64,000 nucleotides of DNA from positions 310,001 through 374,000 of the forward strand of contig NZ_AUDK01000001.1 in assembly GCF_000425425.1 (NCBI RefSeq), written 5' to 3'. Source of the stretch: Flavobacterium daejeonense DSM 17708 (GTDB taxonomy: Bacteria; Bacteroidota; Bacteroidia; Flavobacteriales; Flavobacteriaceae). This document shows, in pieces, positions 1-8,959 of this stretch. Positions within the stretch are counted from its first letter, which is position 1. Each line of letters starts with the position of its first letter. A program made the translations under genes and the position numbers. A model generated the notes under the pieces. It was not told the origin of the DNA, ran no database searches, and saw only the letters and a list, made by a program, of their open reading frames with translations.

Positions 1-1
1 A

Positions 2-79
2 TTCAATTTTTGGCTTAACAAAACATCCAGCGCAATTTACATTTTGATGGGATTAAAAATAGCCATGACTAAAAAATAA
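2..79 (+). CDS. C-terminal end of a LysE-type translocator (partial)
   Basis: Twenty-five codons are open from the left edge of the window to a TAA stop. They read as a hydrophobic tail containing FWLNKTSSAIYI and LMGLKIAMTKK. This resembles the last membrane helix of LysE/RhtB-family amino-acid exporters, where a residue pair before an aliphatic helix and a short basic end is common. The start and most of the protein lie outside the window, so the family call is tentative. The next gene starts 135 bases downstream on the same strand. Confidence 0.5.
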   Translation, partial: FNFWLNKTSSAIYILMGLKIAMTKK

Positions 80-214
80 AAAAGAGCTTAATTAAGACAA
101 AAAAAATTAGCTTTTTACAACTGATACAAAAGCTTTATGTAAATTTATAGTGTATTTAACCTCAAAACTTTCCATTCAAAAGAAAGGTCTATCACTATTA
201 ATACATAAACCGCC

Positions 215-1393
215 ATGAAACCAGATCTATTTCAAGCCCCCGACTACTACAAGCTGGACGAATTACTATCAGAAGAACATAAAATAGTTCGCGATGCCGC
301 ACGCAGCTGGGTAAAAAAAGAAATCAGTCCGATTATCGAAGAATATGCCCAAAAAGCAGAATTTCCAAATCAGATTATCAAAGGTTTAGCCGAAATTGGC
401 GCTTTTGGACCATACATTCCACAGGAATATGGCGGAGCCGGTTTGGATCAAATTTCGTATGGTTTAATTATGCAGGAAATAGAACGTGGTGATTCCGGAA
501 TTCGTTCTACTGCTTCAGTACAATCTTCATTAGTAATGTACCCTATTTGGAAATACGGCAGCGAAGAACAAAAACAAAAATTCCTTCCCAAATTAGCTTC
601 CGGTGAACTCATGGGCTGTTTTGGATTAACCGAACCCAATCACGGTTCCGACCCCGGAAGCATGACCACTAATTTCAAAGACAAAGGAGATTATTACCTG
701 CTAAACGGAGCTAAAATGTGGATTTCCAATGCCCCTTTTGCAGATATTGCGGTTATTTGGGCAAAAAATGAAGAAGGCAGAATCCACGGTTTGATTGTAG
801 AACGCGGCATGGAAGGCTTCTCTACTCCCGAAACACACAACAAATGGTCTTTACGCGCTTCGGCTACAGGAGAATTATTATTTGATAATGTAAAAATTCC
901 AAAAGAGAACCTGCTCCCTAACAGATCCGGACTGAGCGCTCCTTTAGGCTGTTTAGATTCTGCCCGATACGGAATTGCCTGGGGAGCCATTGGATCCGCC
1001 ATGGACTGTTATGATACAGCGCTACGTTATGCCAAAGAACGAATTCAGTTTGATAAACCCATAGCAGGCATGCAATTGCAACAAAAAAAATTAGCCGAAA
1101 TGATCACCGAAATCACCAAAGCCCAATTATTAACCTGGCGATTAGGAGTATTAAGAAACGAAAACAAAGCTACATCGGCACAAATATCAATGGCAAAAAG
1201 AAACAACGTCCACATGGCGATTAACATTGCACGTGAAGCACGCCAAATATTAGGTGCCATGGGAATTACCGGCGATTATTCCATCATGCGACACATGATG
1301 AATCTGGAATCAGTAATCACTTATGAAGGGACTCACGATATTCATTTACTCATTACCGGAATGGATATCACAGGTATTTCAGCTTTTAAATAA
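215..1393 (+). CDS. gcdH: Glutaryl-CoA dehydrogenase (acyl-CoA dehydrogenase family)
   Basis: This cytoplasmic FAD flavoprotein is expected to oxidise and decarboxylate glutaryl-CoA to crotonyl-CoA in lysine/tryptophan degradation. The 392 residues match the family length. The helical N-terminal domain spans about 15-130, the beta domain about 130-250 (CFGLTEPNHGSDPGSM, WISNAPFADIAVIWA), and the C-terminal helical domain about 250-392. The catalytic glutamate is E371 in ITYEGTHDIH. The arginine and serine-rich segment GIRSTASVQSSLV near residue 96 is typical of glutaryl-CoA dehydrogenases and sets it apart from short-chain acyl-CoA dehydrogenases. The ATG start gives a complete N-terminus. 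It stands alone, with about 200 bases on each side. The family is certain; the glutaryl specificity rests on these motifs. Confidence 0.85.
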   Translation: MKPDLFQAPDYYKLDELLSEEHKIVRDAARSWVKKEISPIIEEYAQKAEFPNQIIKGLAEIGAFGPYIPQEYGGAGLDQISYGLIMQEIERGDSGIRSTASVQSSLVMYPIWKYGSEEQKQKFLPKLASGELMGCFGLTEPNHGSDPGSMTTNFKDKGDYYLLNGAKMWISNAPFADIAVIWAKNEEGRIHGLIVERGMEGFSTPETHNKWSLRASATGELLFDNVKIPKENLLPNRSGLSAPLGCLDSARYGIAWGAIGSAMDCYDTALRYAKERIQFDKPIAGMQLQQKKLAEMITEITKAQLLTWRLGVLRNENKATSAQISMAKRNNVHMAINIAREARQILGAMGITGDYSIMRHMMNLESVITYEGTHDIHLLITGMDITGISAFK

Positions 1394-1574
1394 AAACTCT
1401 CAAAAATCCTTTTTTAGACAAAAGGCACGCTTTTTGAATTAGCCCTATTACTTTAAAACTATTTACACAAAAAACCAGAATCAAATTAATTCCGTAAATA
1501 GTATTAAAGAAAAAACAATTATTAAAGTATTGATAAAATCGATGGGATATTTTCCCTGAAGCTAACAGCTTTTT

Positions 1575-1582
1575 TATCTTTA
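1575..1582 (+). promoter_or_regulatory. Possible -7 box of the DUF3050 gene
   Basis: TATCTTTA differs by one base from the Bacteroidota -7 consensus TAnnTTTG and sits 15 bases before the ATG. No TTG is found at the expected upstream distance, so this is a weak call. Confidence 0.3.
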
Positions 1583-1596
1583 CACTAAATTATAAA

Positions 1597-2382
1597 ATGA
1601 TGAACACTTTACATATCAATAACAGTATCAAAGCCCAAAAAAGCGCCTTATTAGAACATTCGCTTTACAGCAAGGTAAAAACCATAGAAGACCTTCGAAT
1701 CTTCTTAGAAAACCACGTGTATGCTGTTTGGGATTTTATGTCTTTATTAAAAGCGCTTCAGGAACGTTTAACCTGTACAACAACCCCTTGGTTTGCCACT
1801 AAAAATTCGGAAACCCGCTATTTAATAAACGAAATTGTTTTGGCCGAAGAAACCGACCTGACCTTGGACGGAAGACACCTGAGCCATTACGAAATGTACA
1901 TTGAAGCGATGGAAGCCTGTGGTGCCGACACCAGCAAAATAGAACATTTCCTTTCAGAAATTCAATCGCTGCAAAATATTTTTGTAGCCATCAAAAAAAG
2001 TGATTTACATCCTAACATTAAAGCTTTCTTAGATTTTACTTTCCGTGTTATCGAAGAAGGAAAACCTCATGAAATTGCGGCAGCTTTTACCTTTGGAAGA
2101 GAAGATTTGATTCCGAGTATGTTTTTTGCAATTTTAAAAAATTTCGAAAAACAATTCCCGGAAACTGATTTAAGCAAATTGATTTATTATTTCGAAAGAC
2201 ATATTGAATTAGATGCCGACGAACACGGTCCGATGGCAATGGCAATGATTGAAGAACTTTGCGGAAACGACATTCAAAAATGGAAAGAAGTCGAAGAAGT
2301 TTCTATTTTAGCTTTGGAAAAAAGAATTGAACTTTGGAATGCCATTGAAGAATTAATCACCATGAAAGTCGAAATGGCTTAA
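1597..2382 (+). CDS. DUF3050 family protein, heme-oxygenase-like fold
   Basis: This 261-residue soluble protein has no signal peptide. It has the pattern of the DUF3050 family: an N-terminal NHVYAVWDFMSLLKALQ helix, a central HLSHYEMYIEAM segment and a C-terminal histidine-rich HIELDADEHGPMAMAM helix. These histidine and acidic residues resemble the metal-binding helices of the heme oxygenase/CADD/TenA-like fold, so a diiron or metal oxidase-like activity is possible, but the function is not established. Two adjacent ATG codons open the frame and either could be used. A TATCTTTA element at 1575-1582 resembles the Bacteroidota -7 box, but no clear TTG lies upstream. The gene ends just before a bidirectional terminator. 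Confidence 0.7.
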   Translation: MMNTLHINNSIKAQKSALLEHSLYSKVKTIEDLRIFLENHVYAVWDFMSLLKALQERLTCTTTPWFATKNSETRYLINEIVLAEETDLTLDGRHLSHYEMYIEAMEACGADTSKIEHFLSEIQSLQNIFVAIKKSDLHPNIKAFLDFTFRVIEEGKPHEIAAAFTFGREDLIPSMFFAILKNFEKQFPETDLSKLIYYFERHIELDADEHGPMAMAMIEELCGNDIQKWKEVEEVSILALEKRIELWNAIEELITMKVEMA

Positions 2383-2400
2383 TTCAAAATACACCCAAAC

Positions 2401-2438
2401 AAAAAAGGCTATTTTCTAATTTGAAAATAGCCTTTTTT
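2401..2438. terminator. Bidirectional intrinsic terminator
   Basis: A perfect 10-bp stem (GGCTATTTTC at 2407-2416 with GAAAATAGCC at 2423-2432) and a 6-base loop are flanked by six A on the left and six T on the right. It can therefore stop transcription from both the DUF3050 gene on the plus strand and the ferredoxin operon on the minus strand. Confidence 0.9.
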
Positions 2439-2458
2439 ATTATTTTAAAGATTTTTTA

Positions 2459-2776
2459 TTAACTCTCAGGAGCTAATTCTAATTCCAAACCTTCTAAATC
2501 AACCGTAATAGGAATTTGACACCCTAAACGACTATTTGATTTTACATAGAAAGCTTCCGAAAGCATTGCTTCTTCATCTTCCCCCATTTCCGGTAAAGCT
2601 ACGTCATTCAACACATAACATTGACAGGAAGCACACATAGCCATTCCCCCGCAGGTTCCTTCTACCGGTAATTCATAAGCTTTGCAAAGCTCCATGATAT
2701 TCATAGCCATATCTGTAGGGGCCTGTAATTCATGCACTACTCCTTCTCTGTCTTTAATTTTTATTAAAACATCCAT
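2459..2776 (-). CDS. 2Fe-2S ferredoxin, adrenodoxin type
   Basis: This 105-residue cytoplasmic electron carrier has the cluster ligands of the adrenodoxin/ISC class: C42, C48, C51 and C86 (C-x5-C-x2-C-x34-C) in GTCGGMAMCASC and SRLGCQIP. Its acidic composition and length fit the family. It is the last gene of a run in the order Mrp-type ATPase, NifU-like protein, ferredoxin, which suggests work in Fe-S cluster assembly or supply of electrons to it. The spacing to the NifU-like gene is about 65 bases. The physiological partner cannot be read from sequence. Confidence 0.85.
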   Translation of the reverse strand: MDVLIKIKDREGVVHELQAPTDMAMNIMELCKAYELPVEGTCGGMAMCASCQCYVLNDVALPEMGEDEEAMLSEAFYVKSNSRLGCQIPITVDLEGLELELAPES

Positions 2777-2841
2777 TTTTTACTATTAGGAATTGATTGA
2801 TTGAACAATAAACATTTAGCAAATAATCTCAAGAAAACCTC

Positions 2842-3081
2842 TTATAAGATATTTACAACAGTTTCAATTTGTGGAGCAAACTTTTTAATCGTTGTCTCAA
2901 CACCAGCTTTAAGCGTCATTTGATTCACACTACAATTAGTACAAGCTCCTTCAAGACGCACTTTTACATGCTTATCCTCTTCAATAGAAATAAGCGTAAT
3001 ATTCCCTCCATCCGACTCTAAAAAAGGACGGATTTCATCCAGCGCTTTTTGAACTTCAATTGTTAATTCTTCTGTTGTCAT
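2842..3081 (-). CDS. NifU-like C-terminal domain Fe-S scaffold
   Basis: The 79 residues form a single NifU C-terminal (Nfu) domain with the cluster-binding C47-x2-C50 in LEGACTNCSVNQMTLK. Stand-alone Nfu proteins bind a 4Fe-4S cluster between two subunits and pass it to target enzymes. There is no N-terminal IscU-like domain, so it is a carrier rather than a full NifU. It lies 13 bases after the Mrp-type ATPase gene in the same direction, which supports a shared Fe-S carrier role. Confidence 0.88.
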   Translation of the reverse strand: MTTEELTIEVQKALDEIRPFLESDGGNITLISIEEDKHVKVRLEGACTNCSVNQMTLKAGVETTIKKFAPQIETVVNIL

Positions 3082-3094
3082 TTCTTTTATTAAA

Positions 3095-4222
3095 TTATTT
3101 TTTTATTGCTGAACAACCAGCCATAGTAGTAATTTTGATAGCTTCAGTAGCAGGTAAATTTTCATTTCTGCTTACCGTTTCTTCTACTACTCTGCGAGTG
3201 ATATTTTCAAATACCGTTTCAATAACCGAACCGGTTTGTAAAGCTGCCGGACGACCGTAATCTCCTGCTTCACGAATAGATTGCACAATAGGCACTTCTC
3301 CTAAAAATGGTACTGCTAAATCCTGAGCTAAATTTTTAGCACCTTCCTGACCAAAAATATAATATTTGTTATTTGGTAATTCTTCCGGCGTAAAATATGC
3401 CATGTTTTCTATGATTCCTAAAACAGGCACATTGATTGCTTCCGACATAAACATCGAAACTCCTTTTTTAGCATCAGCCAAAGCCACAGCCTGCGGCGTA
3501 CTTACCACTACAGCACCGGTAACCGGCAAAGACTGCATAATAGAAAGGTGAATATCTCCGGTTCCAGGAGGCAAGTCGATTAACATGAAATCTAATTCTC
3601 CCCAATCGGCATCAAAAATCATTTGATTTAAAGCCTTAGAAGCCATAGGACCTCTCCAGATTACCGCCTGACTTGGCGAGGTAAAGAACCCAATAGAAAG
3701 CATTTTTACTTCATAACTTTCAATAGGTTTCATTTTTGATTTCCCGTCAACCGTAACCGAAATTGGTTTTTCACTTTCGACATCAAACATGATTGGCATG
3801 GAAGGACCGTAAATATCCGCATCTAAAACACCTACACTGAAGCCCATTTTAGCCAAAGAAACCGCTAAATTGGCAGTAACTGTAGATTTTCCTACTCCTC
3901 CTTTTCCGGAAGCTACCGTAATAATATTTTTAATTCCCGGAATTGCTTTTCCTTTAATTTCAGGTTTTTCCGGCGCTTCCACTTTAATATTAACTTTAAT
4001 CTTAGCTTCAGCAGCCACTTTTTCTAAAATTGTTTTTTTGATATCGTCTTCTGCACGTTTTTTAATATGCATCGCCGGTGTATGTAAAACCAAATCAACA
4101 ACTACCTCATCTCCAAAAGTAAGCACATTAGTTACAGCACCACTTTCTACCATATTTTTTCCTTCTCCTGCAATAGTAATTGTTTCTAAAGCTTTAAGAA
4201 TTTCTTTTCTATCTAATTTCAT
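3095..4222 (-). CDS. Mrp/NBP35-type iron-sulfur carrier ATPase
   Basis: This 375-residue P-loop ATPase of the Mrp/ApbC group is thought to load or carry 4Fe-4S clusters in the cytoplasm. The N-terminal MIP18/DUF59-like domain covers about residues 1-90. The deviant Walker A SGKGGVGKST is at 105-114, LDADIYGPS follows, and the switch region is DLPPGTGDIHLSIMQ. The C-terminus has only one cysteine (AGCSAIKK) and lacks the CxxC found in many Mrp proteins further in, so how a cluster is bound is unclear. It is the first gene of the operon with the Nfu-like and ferredoxin genes. Confidence 0.9.
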   Translation of the reverse strand: MKLDRKEILKALETITIAGEGKNMVESGAVTNVLTFGDEVVVDLVLHTPAMHIKKRAEDDIKKTILEKVAAEAKIKVNIKVEAPEKPEIKGKAIPGIKNIITVASGKGGVGKSTVTANLAVSLAKMGFSVGVLDADIYGPSMPIMFDVESEKPISVTVDGKSKMKPIESYEVKMLSIGFFTSPSQAVIWRGPMASKALNQMIFDADWGELDFMLIDLPPGTGDIHLSIMQSLPVTGAVVVSTPQAVALADAKKGVSMFMSEAINVPVLGIIENMAYFTPEELPNNKYYIFGQEGAKNLAQDLAVPFLGEVPIVQSIREAGDYGRPAALQTGSVIETVFENITRRVVEETVSRNENLPATEAIKITTMAGCSAIKK

Positions 4223-4291
4223 TACTAAGTTTACTATTTTTCAATTGCTATTTTCAGTTCAAAAACAAAGATTTATTTAAACTGATTTCAG

Positions 4292-4308
4292 TCCCGATAC
4301 TTTCGGGA
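4292..4308. repeat. Short REP-like palindrome (TCCCGA...TCGGGA)
   Basis: TCCCGA and TCGGGA, separated by five bases, form a short GC-rich hairpin in an AT-rich intergenic region upstream of the Mrp-type gene. The same arms occur at 13868-13883 inside the TonB receptor gene, so it is probably a small dispersed repeat. Confidence 0.4.
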
Positions 4309-4420
4309 GCAAAGATAAGAGATTAAGTTCTTAATTTAAAGTATTTGAATTGTAATTATTAATCCCGGTATTGGTTCTAACTATAAAGTGTTTTGCTGTG
4401 ATTTTTAACCACTTAGTTTT

Positions 4421-4756
4421 CTAACATTCTTCTTGCGGATCCCAAAAATAGTTTTCAAAATCAACAATCTGATTATCGACTACTTTCACCCCTTCATTTT
4501 CTAATAATTGCTGCATTAAATTGGTTCCGTCAAAATGGAATTTACCCGTAAGCATTCCTTTTCTGTTCACTACGCGGTGCGCCGGAACATCATCCATACT
4601 ATGCGAAGCATTCATAGCCCAGCCTACCATTCTGGCCGATCGTGCCGCTCCTAAATATTTGGCTATAGCACCATAAGAAGTCACTCTGCCGTAAGGAATT
4701 TGCCTGACTACAACATAGACTTTTTCAAAAAAATTAGTTTTATCCTTCGTTAACAT
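4421..4756 (-). CDS. Alkyltransferase-like DNA repair protein (MGMT family, no active Cys)
   Basis: The 111 residues are the DNA-binding domain of the O6-alkylguanine-DNA alkyltransferase family. PYGRVTSYGAIAKYLG (21-36) is the conserved tyrosine helix and ARMVGWAM (41-48) contains the arginine finger. The active-site motif PCHR is replaced by PAHR (58-61), so the methyl-accepting cysteine is absent. Known alkyltransferase-like proteins often have PWHR and bind alkylated guanine to recruit nucleotide excision repair; here alanine takes that place. The start overlaps the end of the upstream membrane AraC-type regulator gene by 7 bases, so the two are probably co-expressed. Confidence 0.88.
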   Translation of the reverse strand: MLTKDKTNFFEKVYVVVRQIPYGRVTSYGAIAKYLGAARSARMVGWAMNASHSMDDVPAHRVVNRKGMLTGKFHFDGTNLMQQLLENEGVKVVDNQIVDFENYFWDPQEEC

Positions 4757-5907
4757 AACTCTTTTCTCTTTTGATTGTATTCCCGAGGTTCTACACCTAC
4801 AATTTCTTTAAAACTACTTAAAAATAAATCACAGGAACAAAAACCTGTTTTTTTAGATAATTTTTCAACGCTACTTTTTTCTAAAAAACCTTCTTCTATC
4901 AAACTAATGGCATCATAAATACGAACGGTACGTTTAAATTCGATAAAACTTACCTTGGAATGGTATTTAAAAAAATACAACAAATGACTCTTTGGAATTT
5001 CTAATCTAATCGCAAAATCACGCATGGAAACTTTCGGATTTCTAAAACAAAAATGCTCCAGTGCCATTCGCTCGATTTCATAAATATAGGATTCCAAATT
5101 ACTTTCTACTCTTTCGCTCAATTTTAAATCCTGACTATTTGTAATCAAAACATCCGATTCATCCAGCCAAAAATCTTCAAAAACCAATTCGAAATATTCC
5201 TCTGATTTCACTTCGTAATCCAATAAGACATTAGAATACAACATCATTGGAGTAAATAAAAGTCTGAAAAACAATACAAAACACAGCAATGCCGCCAACC
5301 AAAAATAACTCGTTCCATCTGAATAACCCGCAACAAAGATATCCAATACCAAAGACACCAATAGTCGCAACACAATTAAAAAACAAAAAACAAAGAAAAA
5401 GATACTCCAATTTCTAACAAGCATATTTTGTTTTTGAACGTGCCATGTTTTAGACTTTAGAAACCAAAGCTTATTTTTTAATTCTACAAAACTTAAACCT
5501 AAATAAAACAACGGAATTAAGGCAAACAAAAAATAAGACAATAAATACCATGAAACCGCATAATGACGCATCCAAAGATTATAAATCCCAAATAGCACCG
5601 GAATACTAAAATAATATAAATCTACTGCCACAGGATTCTTCCTGTTAGCAACCAAACATTTAAAATACAAATAAATACAAGCAAAAATTCCCGAACCAAA
5701 GGAACGAAAAATCACAGTAACATCATCGCTAACCGTAAAAAAAACCAGTGAATAAATCCCGATGAAAAAAAATCGAAAAGAAGCAAAAAAGATTAAAATC
5801 AGAAGGTAAAAATTAACCTTTCTATTAGACTTGTATTGTGTTATCAGCACCATTAATGTCAGAAATCCCAACAAAGCGGTCATAAAATACACAACACTTA
5901 GAAACAT
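4750..5907 (-). CDS. Membrane-anchored AraC-type transcriptional regulator
   Basis: This 385-residue protein has about seven hydrophobic segments in residues 1-225, followed by a linker and a C-terminal AraC-type pair of helix-turn-helix motifs from about 285 to 380 (MRDFAIRLEIPKSHLLYFF, then KKTGFCSCDLFLSSFKEIVG). Membrane-bound AraC regulators of this plan are common in Flavobacteriia and probably sense a signal at the membrane. The signal is unknown. The last codons overlap the alkyltransferase-like gene. Ada-type regulators also join AraC helices to alkyltransferases, so a role in alkylation response is an attractive but unproven idea. Confidence 0.82.
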   Translation of the reverse strand: MFLSVVYFMTALLGFLTLMVLITQYKSNRKVNFYLLILIFFASFRFFFIGIYSLVFFTVSDDVTVIFRSFGSGIFACIYLYFKCLVANRKNPVAVDLYYFSIPVLFGIYNLWMRHYAVSWYLLSYFLFALIPLFYLGLSFVELKNKLWFLKSKTWHVQKQNMLVRNWSIFFFVFCFLIVLRLLVSLVLDIFVAGYSDGTSYFWLAALLCFVLFFRLLFTPMMLYSNVLLDYEVKSEEYFELVFEDFWLDESDVLITNSQDLKLSERVESNLESYIYEIERMALEHFCFRNPKVSMRDFAIRLEIPKSHLLYFFKYHSKVSFIEFKRTVRIYDAISLIEEGFLEKSSVEKLSKKTGFCSCDLFLSSFKEIVGVEPREYNQKRKELC

Positions 5908-6066
5908 AATCGATTACAATTTTACTCTGAAAAAATTTAAATATAGACAATTATCCAACTTTCCAATCAGTCGTAAAAAAATATCCGACATATCAGCTCA
6001 AAAAAACGATGTTTGAAAAAATTTGTCTTATTTTTTCCATAGCTAAATTGACTAGCTATAAACCCA

Positions 6067-6702
6067 TTATCTCAAATAATATTCTAAAATATTCATCAGG
6101 CTAATTACCGAAACAACTCCTGTAATACATCCGATAATAACATTCATATTTTTAAGAAGATAATCGGCTTTTTTCTCTATTTTTTTAAAAAAGGCTATAT
6201 AAAAATAAAAGACAAGGACAGAACCCAGAACGGCTCCGCTCACAAAAATAAAAATGGAAGCAACATCAAAAGTAAACAACGCATAAGAAGACAGTGAAAT
6301 ACTCACAAAAACATAATAAGGAATGGGGAAAAAATTAAGTGCCGAGAGCAACATTCCTAAAAAAAAGCGTTTCTTTTTACTATACTTTTTGATTTTAGGT
6401 TTCTTCATTTTTGGTTCTTTGGCAATCCACAAAAAATAAACCGTCAAAGTACCAAAAACCCCAAAACCAACTTCACGCAACAACAATACAATATCAGGGC
6501 GGGCATTGATAATCCGGGCAAATAAAACCGCCAGATACACCTGAAGAAAAATAACCAGCACCGCACCCGAAACAAACCAAAAAGCATGATGCTTTCCGTC
6601 TTTCATACTTACTTTTGCTGCCGTCATATTCAACAAACCCGGAGGAGTAATTCCTATAAAGGCCGAAATAAAACCGGATAATAAGGATACAATTAAATTC
6701 AT
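6067..6702 (-). CDS. LysE/RhtB family amino-acid exporter
   Basis: This 211-residue inner-membrane protein has about six hydrophobic segments. The N-terminal FISAFIGITPPGLLNMTAAKVSMKDG matches the conserved LysE-family start, where a proline-glycine pair precedes the first helix boundary. A basic loop (KEPKMKKPKIKKYSKKKR, about 110-127) fits the cytoplasmic loop. It should export an amino acid or related small molecule, but the substrate cannot be inferred. It is followed by trmB upstream on the same strand with a gap of about 43 bases. Confidence 0.75.
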   Translation of the reverse strand: MNLIVSLLSGFISAFIGITPPGLLNMTAAKVSMKDGKHHAFWFVSGAVLVIFLQVYLAVLFARIINARPDIVLLLREVGFGVFGTLTVYFLWIAKEPKMKKPKIKKYSKKKRFFLGMLLSALNFFPIPYYVFVSISLSSYALFTFDVASIFIFVSGAVLGSVLVFYFYIAFFKKIEKKADYLLKNMNVIIGCITGVVSVISLMNILEYYLR

Positions 6703-6745
6703 AAGCCTATTTACAGGAATCCCTAAAAAATTTTAAAACTAAAGT

Positions 6746-7423
6746 TTAGTCTTTAATTTTAAAACGAATAAAAGTGATTGCTTTATTAATTTCTAAATAT
6801 TGTTTTTCGTAAAAAGTCTGAAAAGCCGTTACTTCCTCAGGACTTCCTTCGTTTACATAAACATTATGATTTGCATATAAAACCTCATGACCTTCACCAT
6901 GCAACAACCCTAAAGTATAACCATGCATGAACTCGCTGTCGGTTTTCAGATTAACAACTCCGTCTTTTTTGAGGATTTTTTTATACAACTGTAAAAACTG
7001 CGAATTGGTCATTCTGTGTTTGGTACGCTTGTACTTAATTTGAGGATCCGGGAAAGTAATCCAGATTTCGTCTACTTCATTTTCAGCAAAAATATGATTA
7101 ATTAATTCGATTTGAGTACGAACAAAGGCCACGTTATTTAAACCGCTTTCAACCGCTGTCTTAGCTCCGCGCCAAAAACGGGCTCCTTTAATATCAATTC
7201 CAATAAAATTTTTATTTGGATATCTTTCAGCCAATCCTACTGAATATTCTCCTTTTCCACAACCCAACTCTAACACGATAGGATTATCATTTTTAAAGAA
7301 ATCAACATTCCATTTTCCTCTTAACGGAAATAAATCACCTGCTACCTCTTCTCTTGTTGGCTGAAAAACATTATTGAATGTTTCGTTTTCTTTGAATCGT
7401 TTTAATTTATTTTTACTTCCCAC
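6746..7423 (-). CDS. trmB: tRNA (guanine-N7)-methyltransferase
   Basis: This 225-residue SAM-dependent enzyme methylates N7 of G46 in the variable loop of tRNA. The SAM-binding motif I is LELGCGKGEYSVGLA, followed by FIGIDIKGARFW. The family signature ITFPDPQIKYKRTKHRM carries the catalytic aspartate and the tRNA-binding basic residues. The length and motif order match TrmB throughout. It lies just upstream of the LysE-type gene on the same strand, and its own upstream side faces the amt terminator. Confidence 0.95.
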   Translation of the reverse strand: MGSKNKLKRFKENETFNNVFQPTREEVAGDLFPLRGKWNVDFFKNDNPIVLELGCGKGEYSVGLAERYPNKNFIGIDIKGARFWRGAKTAVESGLNNVAFVRTQIELINHIFAENEVDEIWITFPDPQIKYKRTKHRMTNSQFLQLYKKILKKDGVVNLKTDSEFMHGYTLGLLHGEGHEVLYANHNVYVNEGSPEEVTAFQTFYEKQYLEINKAITFIRFKIKD

Positions 7424-7467
7424 TGTTTTTTAAATATTTGCGCAAAATTAAGCAAATAAATAAGACT

Positions 7468-7502
7468 CAGGGCAAGCTTTTATAAAATAAAAACCTGCCC
7501 TG
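7468..7502 (-). terminator. Probable terminator of the ammonium transporter gene
   Basis: CAGGGCA (7468-7474) pairs with TGCCCTG (7496-7502) about 30 bases beyond the stop codon of the amt gene, with an AT-rich loop. The T tract on the minus strand is interrupted, so strength is uncertain. Confidence 0.55.
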
Positions 7503-7529
7503 CTCTATGAATTGATATTTAAATACCAC

Positions 7530-8894
7530 TTATTCGGCGCATTCAATAGGAAAAAGCGTTTCGTCATGCTGAGACAAATCTAATCCCATAATCTCTGCTT
7601 CTTCCGAAACACGCATCGGAATTATTTTATCTGTAATTTTAAACAAGAAATATGCCCCAAAGAAGGTATAAATAGAAACCAACAACAAGGCCATCATGTG
7701 GTGTCCAAAAACCTCCCAGCCTCCGTGAAGCAAACTTGCTTCTTCTCCGTGAGCAAAAATAGCCGTCAAAATCATTCCCATAATCCCACCTACACCATGA
7801 CAGGCAAACACATCTAAAGTATCATCAATTCCTTTCAAATATTTAGAATATACAATTTTATTAGAAACCAAAGCCGCTACAAATCCAAAGAACATACTTT
7901 CCGGAACCGTAATATAGCCCGCAGCAGGCGTAACCGCAACTAATCCAACTACTGCCCCGATACAAGCTCCCAAAGCAGAAACTTTTCGCCCATTTATTCT
8001 GTCAAAAAAGATCCAGGTAAGCATAGCTGCTGCCGAAGAAGTCGTGGTTGTACCAAAAGCCATCGCTGCAACACCATTGGCTTCCATCGAAGAACCGGCA
8101 TTAAAACCAATCCACCCAAACCAAAGCATTCCGGTTCCTAACAAAACAAACGGGATATTTGTAGGAACATGATTGCTGTTTTTTCTTTTACCTAACACCA
8201 ATACTCCCGCCAAAGCAGCAAATCCGGCGCTCATGTGCACTACCGTTCCTCCCGCAAAATCTTTCACACCAAAGAAAGATCCTAAAATTCCGGTAGGATA
8301 CCAAACCGCATGACACAAAGGCGAATAAATAAAAATACTGAACAGACAGATAAATAATAAATAAGAAATAAAACGAACACGCTCCGCAAATGAACCCGTA
8401 ATAATGGCCGGAGCAATAACAGCAAACTTCATTTGGAATAATGCAAAAAGCATAAAAGGAACTGTTTTTGCAATTAATTTATGAGGCAAAACACCCACAT
8501 AATCCATAAAAGTAAAAGTCGCCGGATTTCCCACAAAACTATAAAATCCATCTCCAATTCGAATTCCTAACGGTTCTCCAAAAGCAAGACTAAAACCAAC
8601 TACAACCCAAATAAGAGTGACTACTCCCATGCAGATAAAACTTTGCAGCATGGTCGAAATTACATTTTTCTTCCCTACCATACCTCCGTAAAAAAAGGCC
8701 AATCCGGGTGTCATAATCAAAACCAGACAACAAGAAGTAAGCATCCAGGCCACATCGGCCGGAATAATCTGGTCTATAGTTCCAAATTGCGAATGAACAT
8801 TTTTAGGCTCCAAGGGTACTTCCCAAAAAAGTCCTGAAATACAAACAATGCTAATAATAACAAAAGAAATGATCCAACGCTTTTCAATTTTCAT
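7530..8894 (-). CDS. amt: Ammonium transporter Amt
   Basis: This 454-residue inner-membrane channel of the Amt/MEP/Rh family conducts ammonium. It has an N-terminal hydrophobic leader, then PADVAWMLTSCCLVLIMTPGLAFFYGGMVGKKN, which is the conserved first channel helix. The twin pore histidines are in VVHMSAGFAALAG and DVFACHGVGGIMG. About eleven membrane segments follow. No GlnK/GlnB gene follows it here, although amt and glnK are paired in many bacteria. A promoter-like element lies upstream at 8927-8959. Confidence 0.93.
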   Translation of the reverse strand: MKIEKRWIISFVIISIVCISGLFWEVPLEPKNVHSQFGTIDQIIPADVAWMLTSCCLVLIMTPGLAFFYGGMVGKKNVISTMLQSFICMGVVTLIWVVVGFSLAFGEPLGIRIGDGFYSFVGNPATFTFMDYVGVLPHKLIAKTVPFMLFALFQMKFAVIAPAIITGSFAERVRFISYLLFICLFSIFIYSPLCHAVWYPTGILGSFFGVKDFAGGTVVHMSAGFAALAGVLVLGKRKNSNHVPTNIPFVLLGTGMLWFGWIGFNAGSSMEANGVAAMAFGTTTTSSAAAMLTWIFFDRINGRKVSALGACIGAVVGLVAVTPAAGYITVPESMFFGFVAALVSNKIVYSKYLKGIDDTLDVFACHGVGGIMGMILTAIFAHGEEASLLHGGWEVFGHHMMALLLVSIYTFFGAYFLFKITDKIIPMRVSEEAEIMGLDLSQHDETLFPIECAE

Positions 8895-8926
8895 ATCTTC
8901 TTTCTTTAACCCATTAAAATTCGGGG

Positions 8927-8959
8927 CAAATTTAAAAATAATTTATATTTTTCACTCAA
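8927..8959 (-). promoter_or_regulatory. Probable amt promoter
   Basis: On the minus strand TTG is followed after 22 bases by TAAATTTG, a full match to the Bacteroidota -7 box TAnnTTTG with spacing at the long end of the known range. It lies 33 bases upstream of the amt ATG. Confidence 0.45.
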
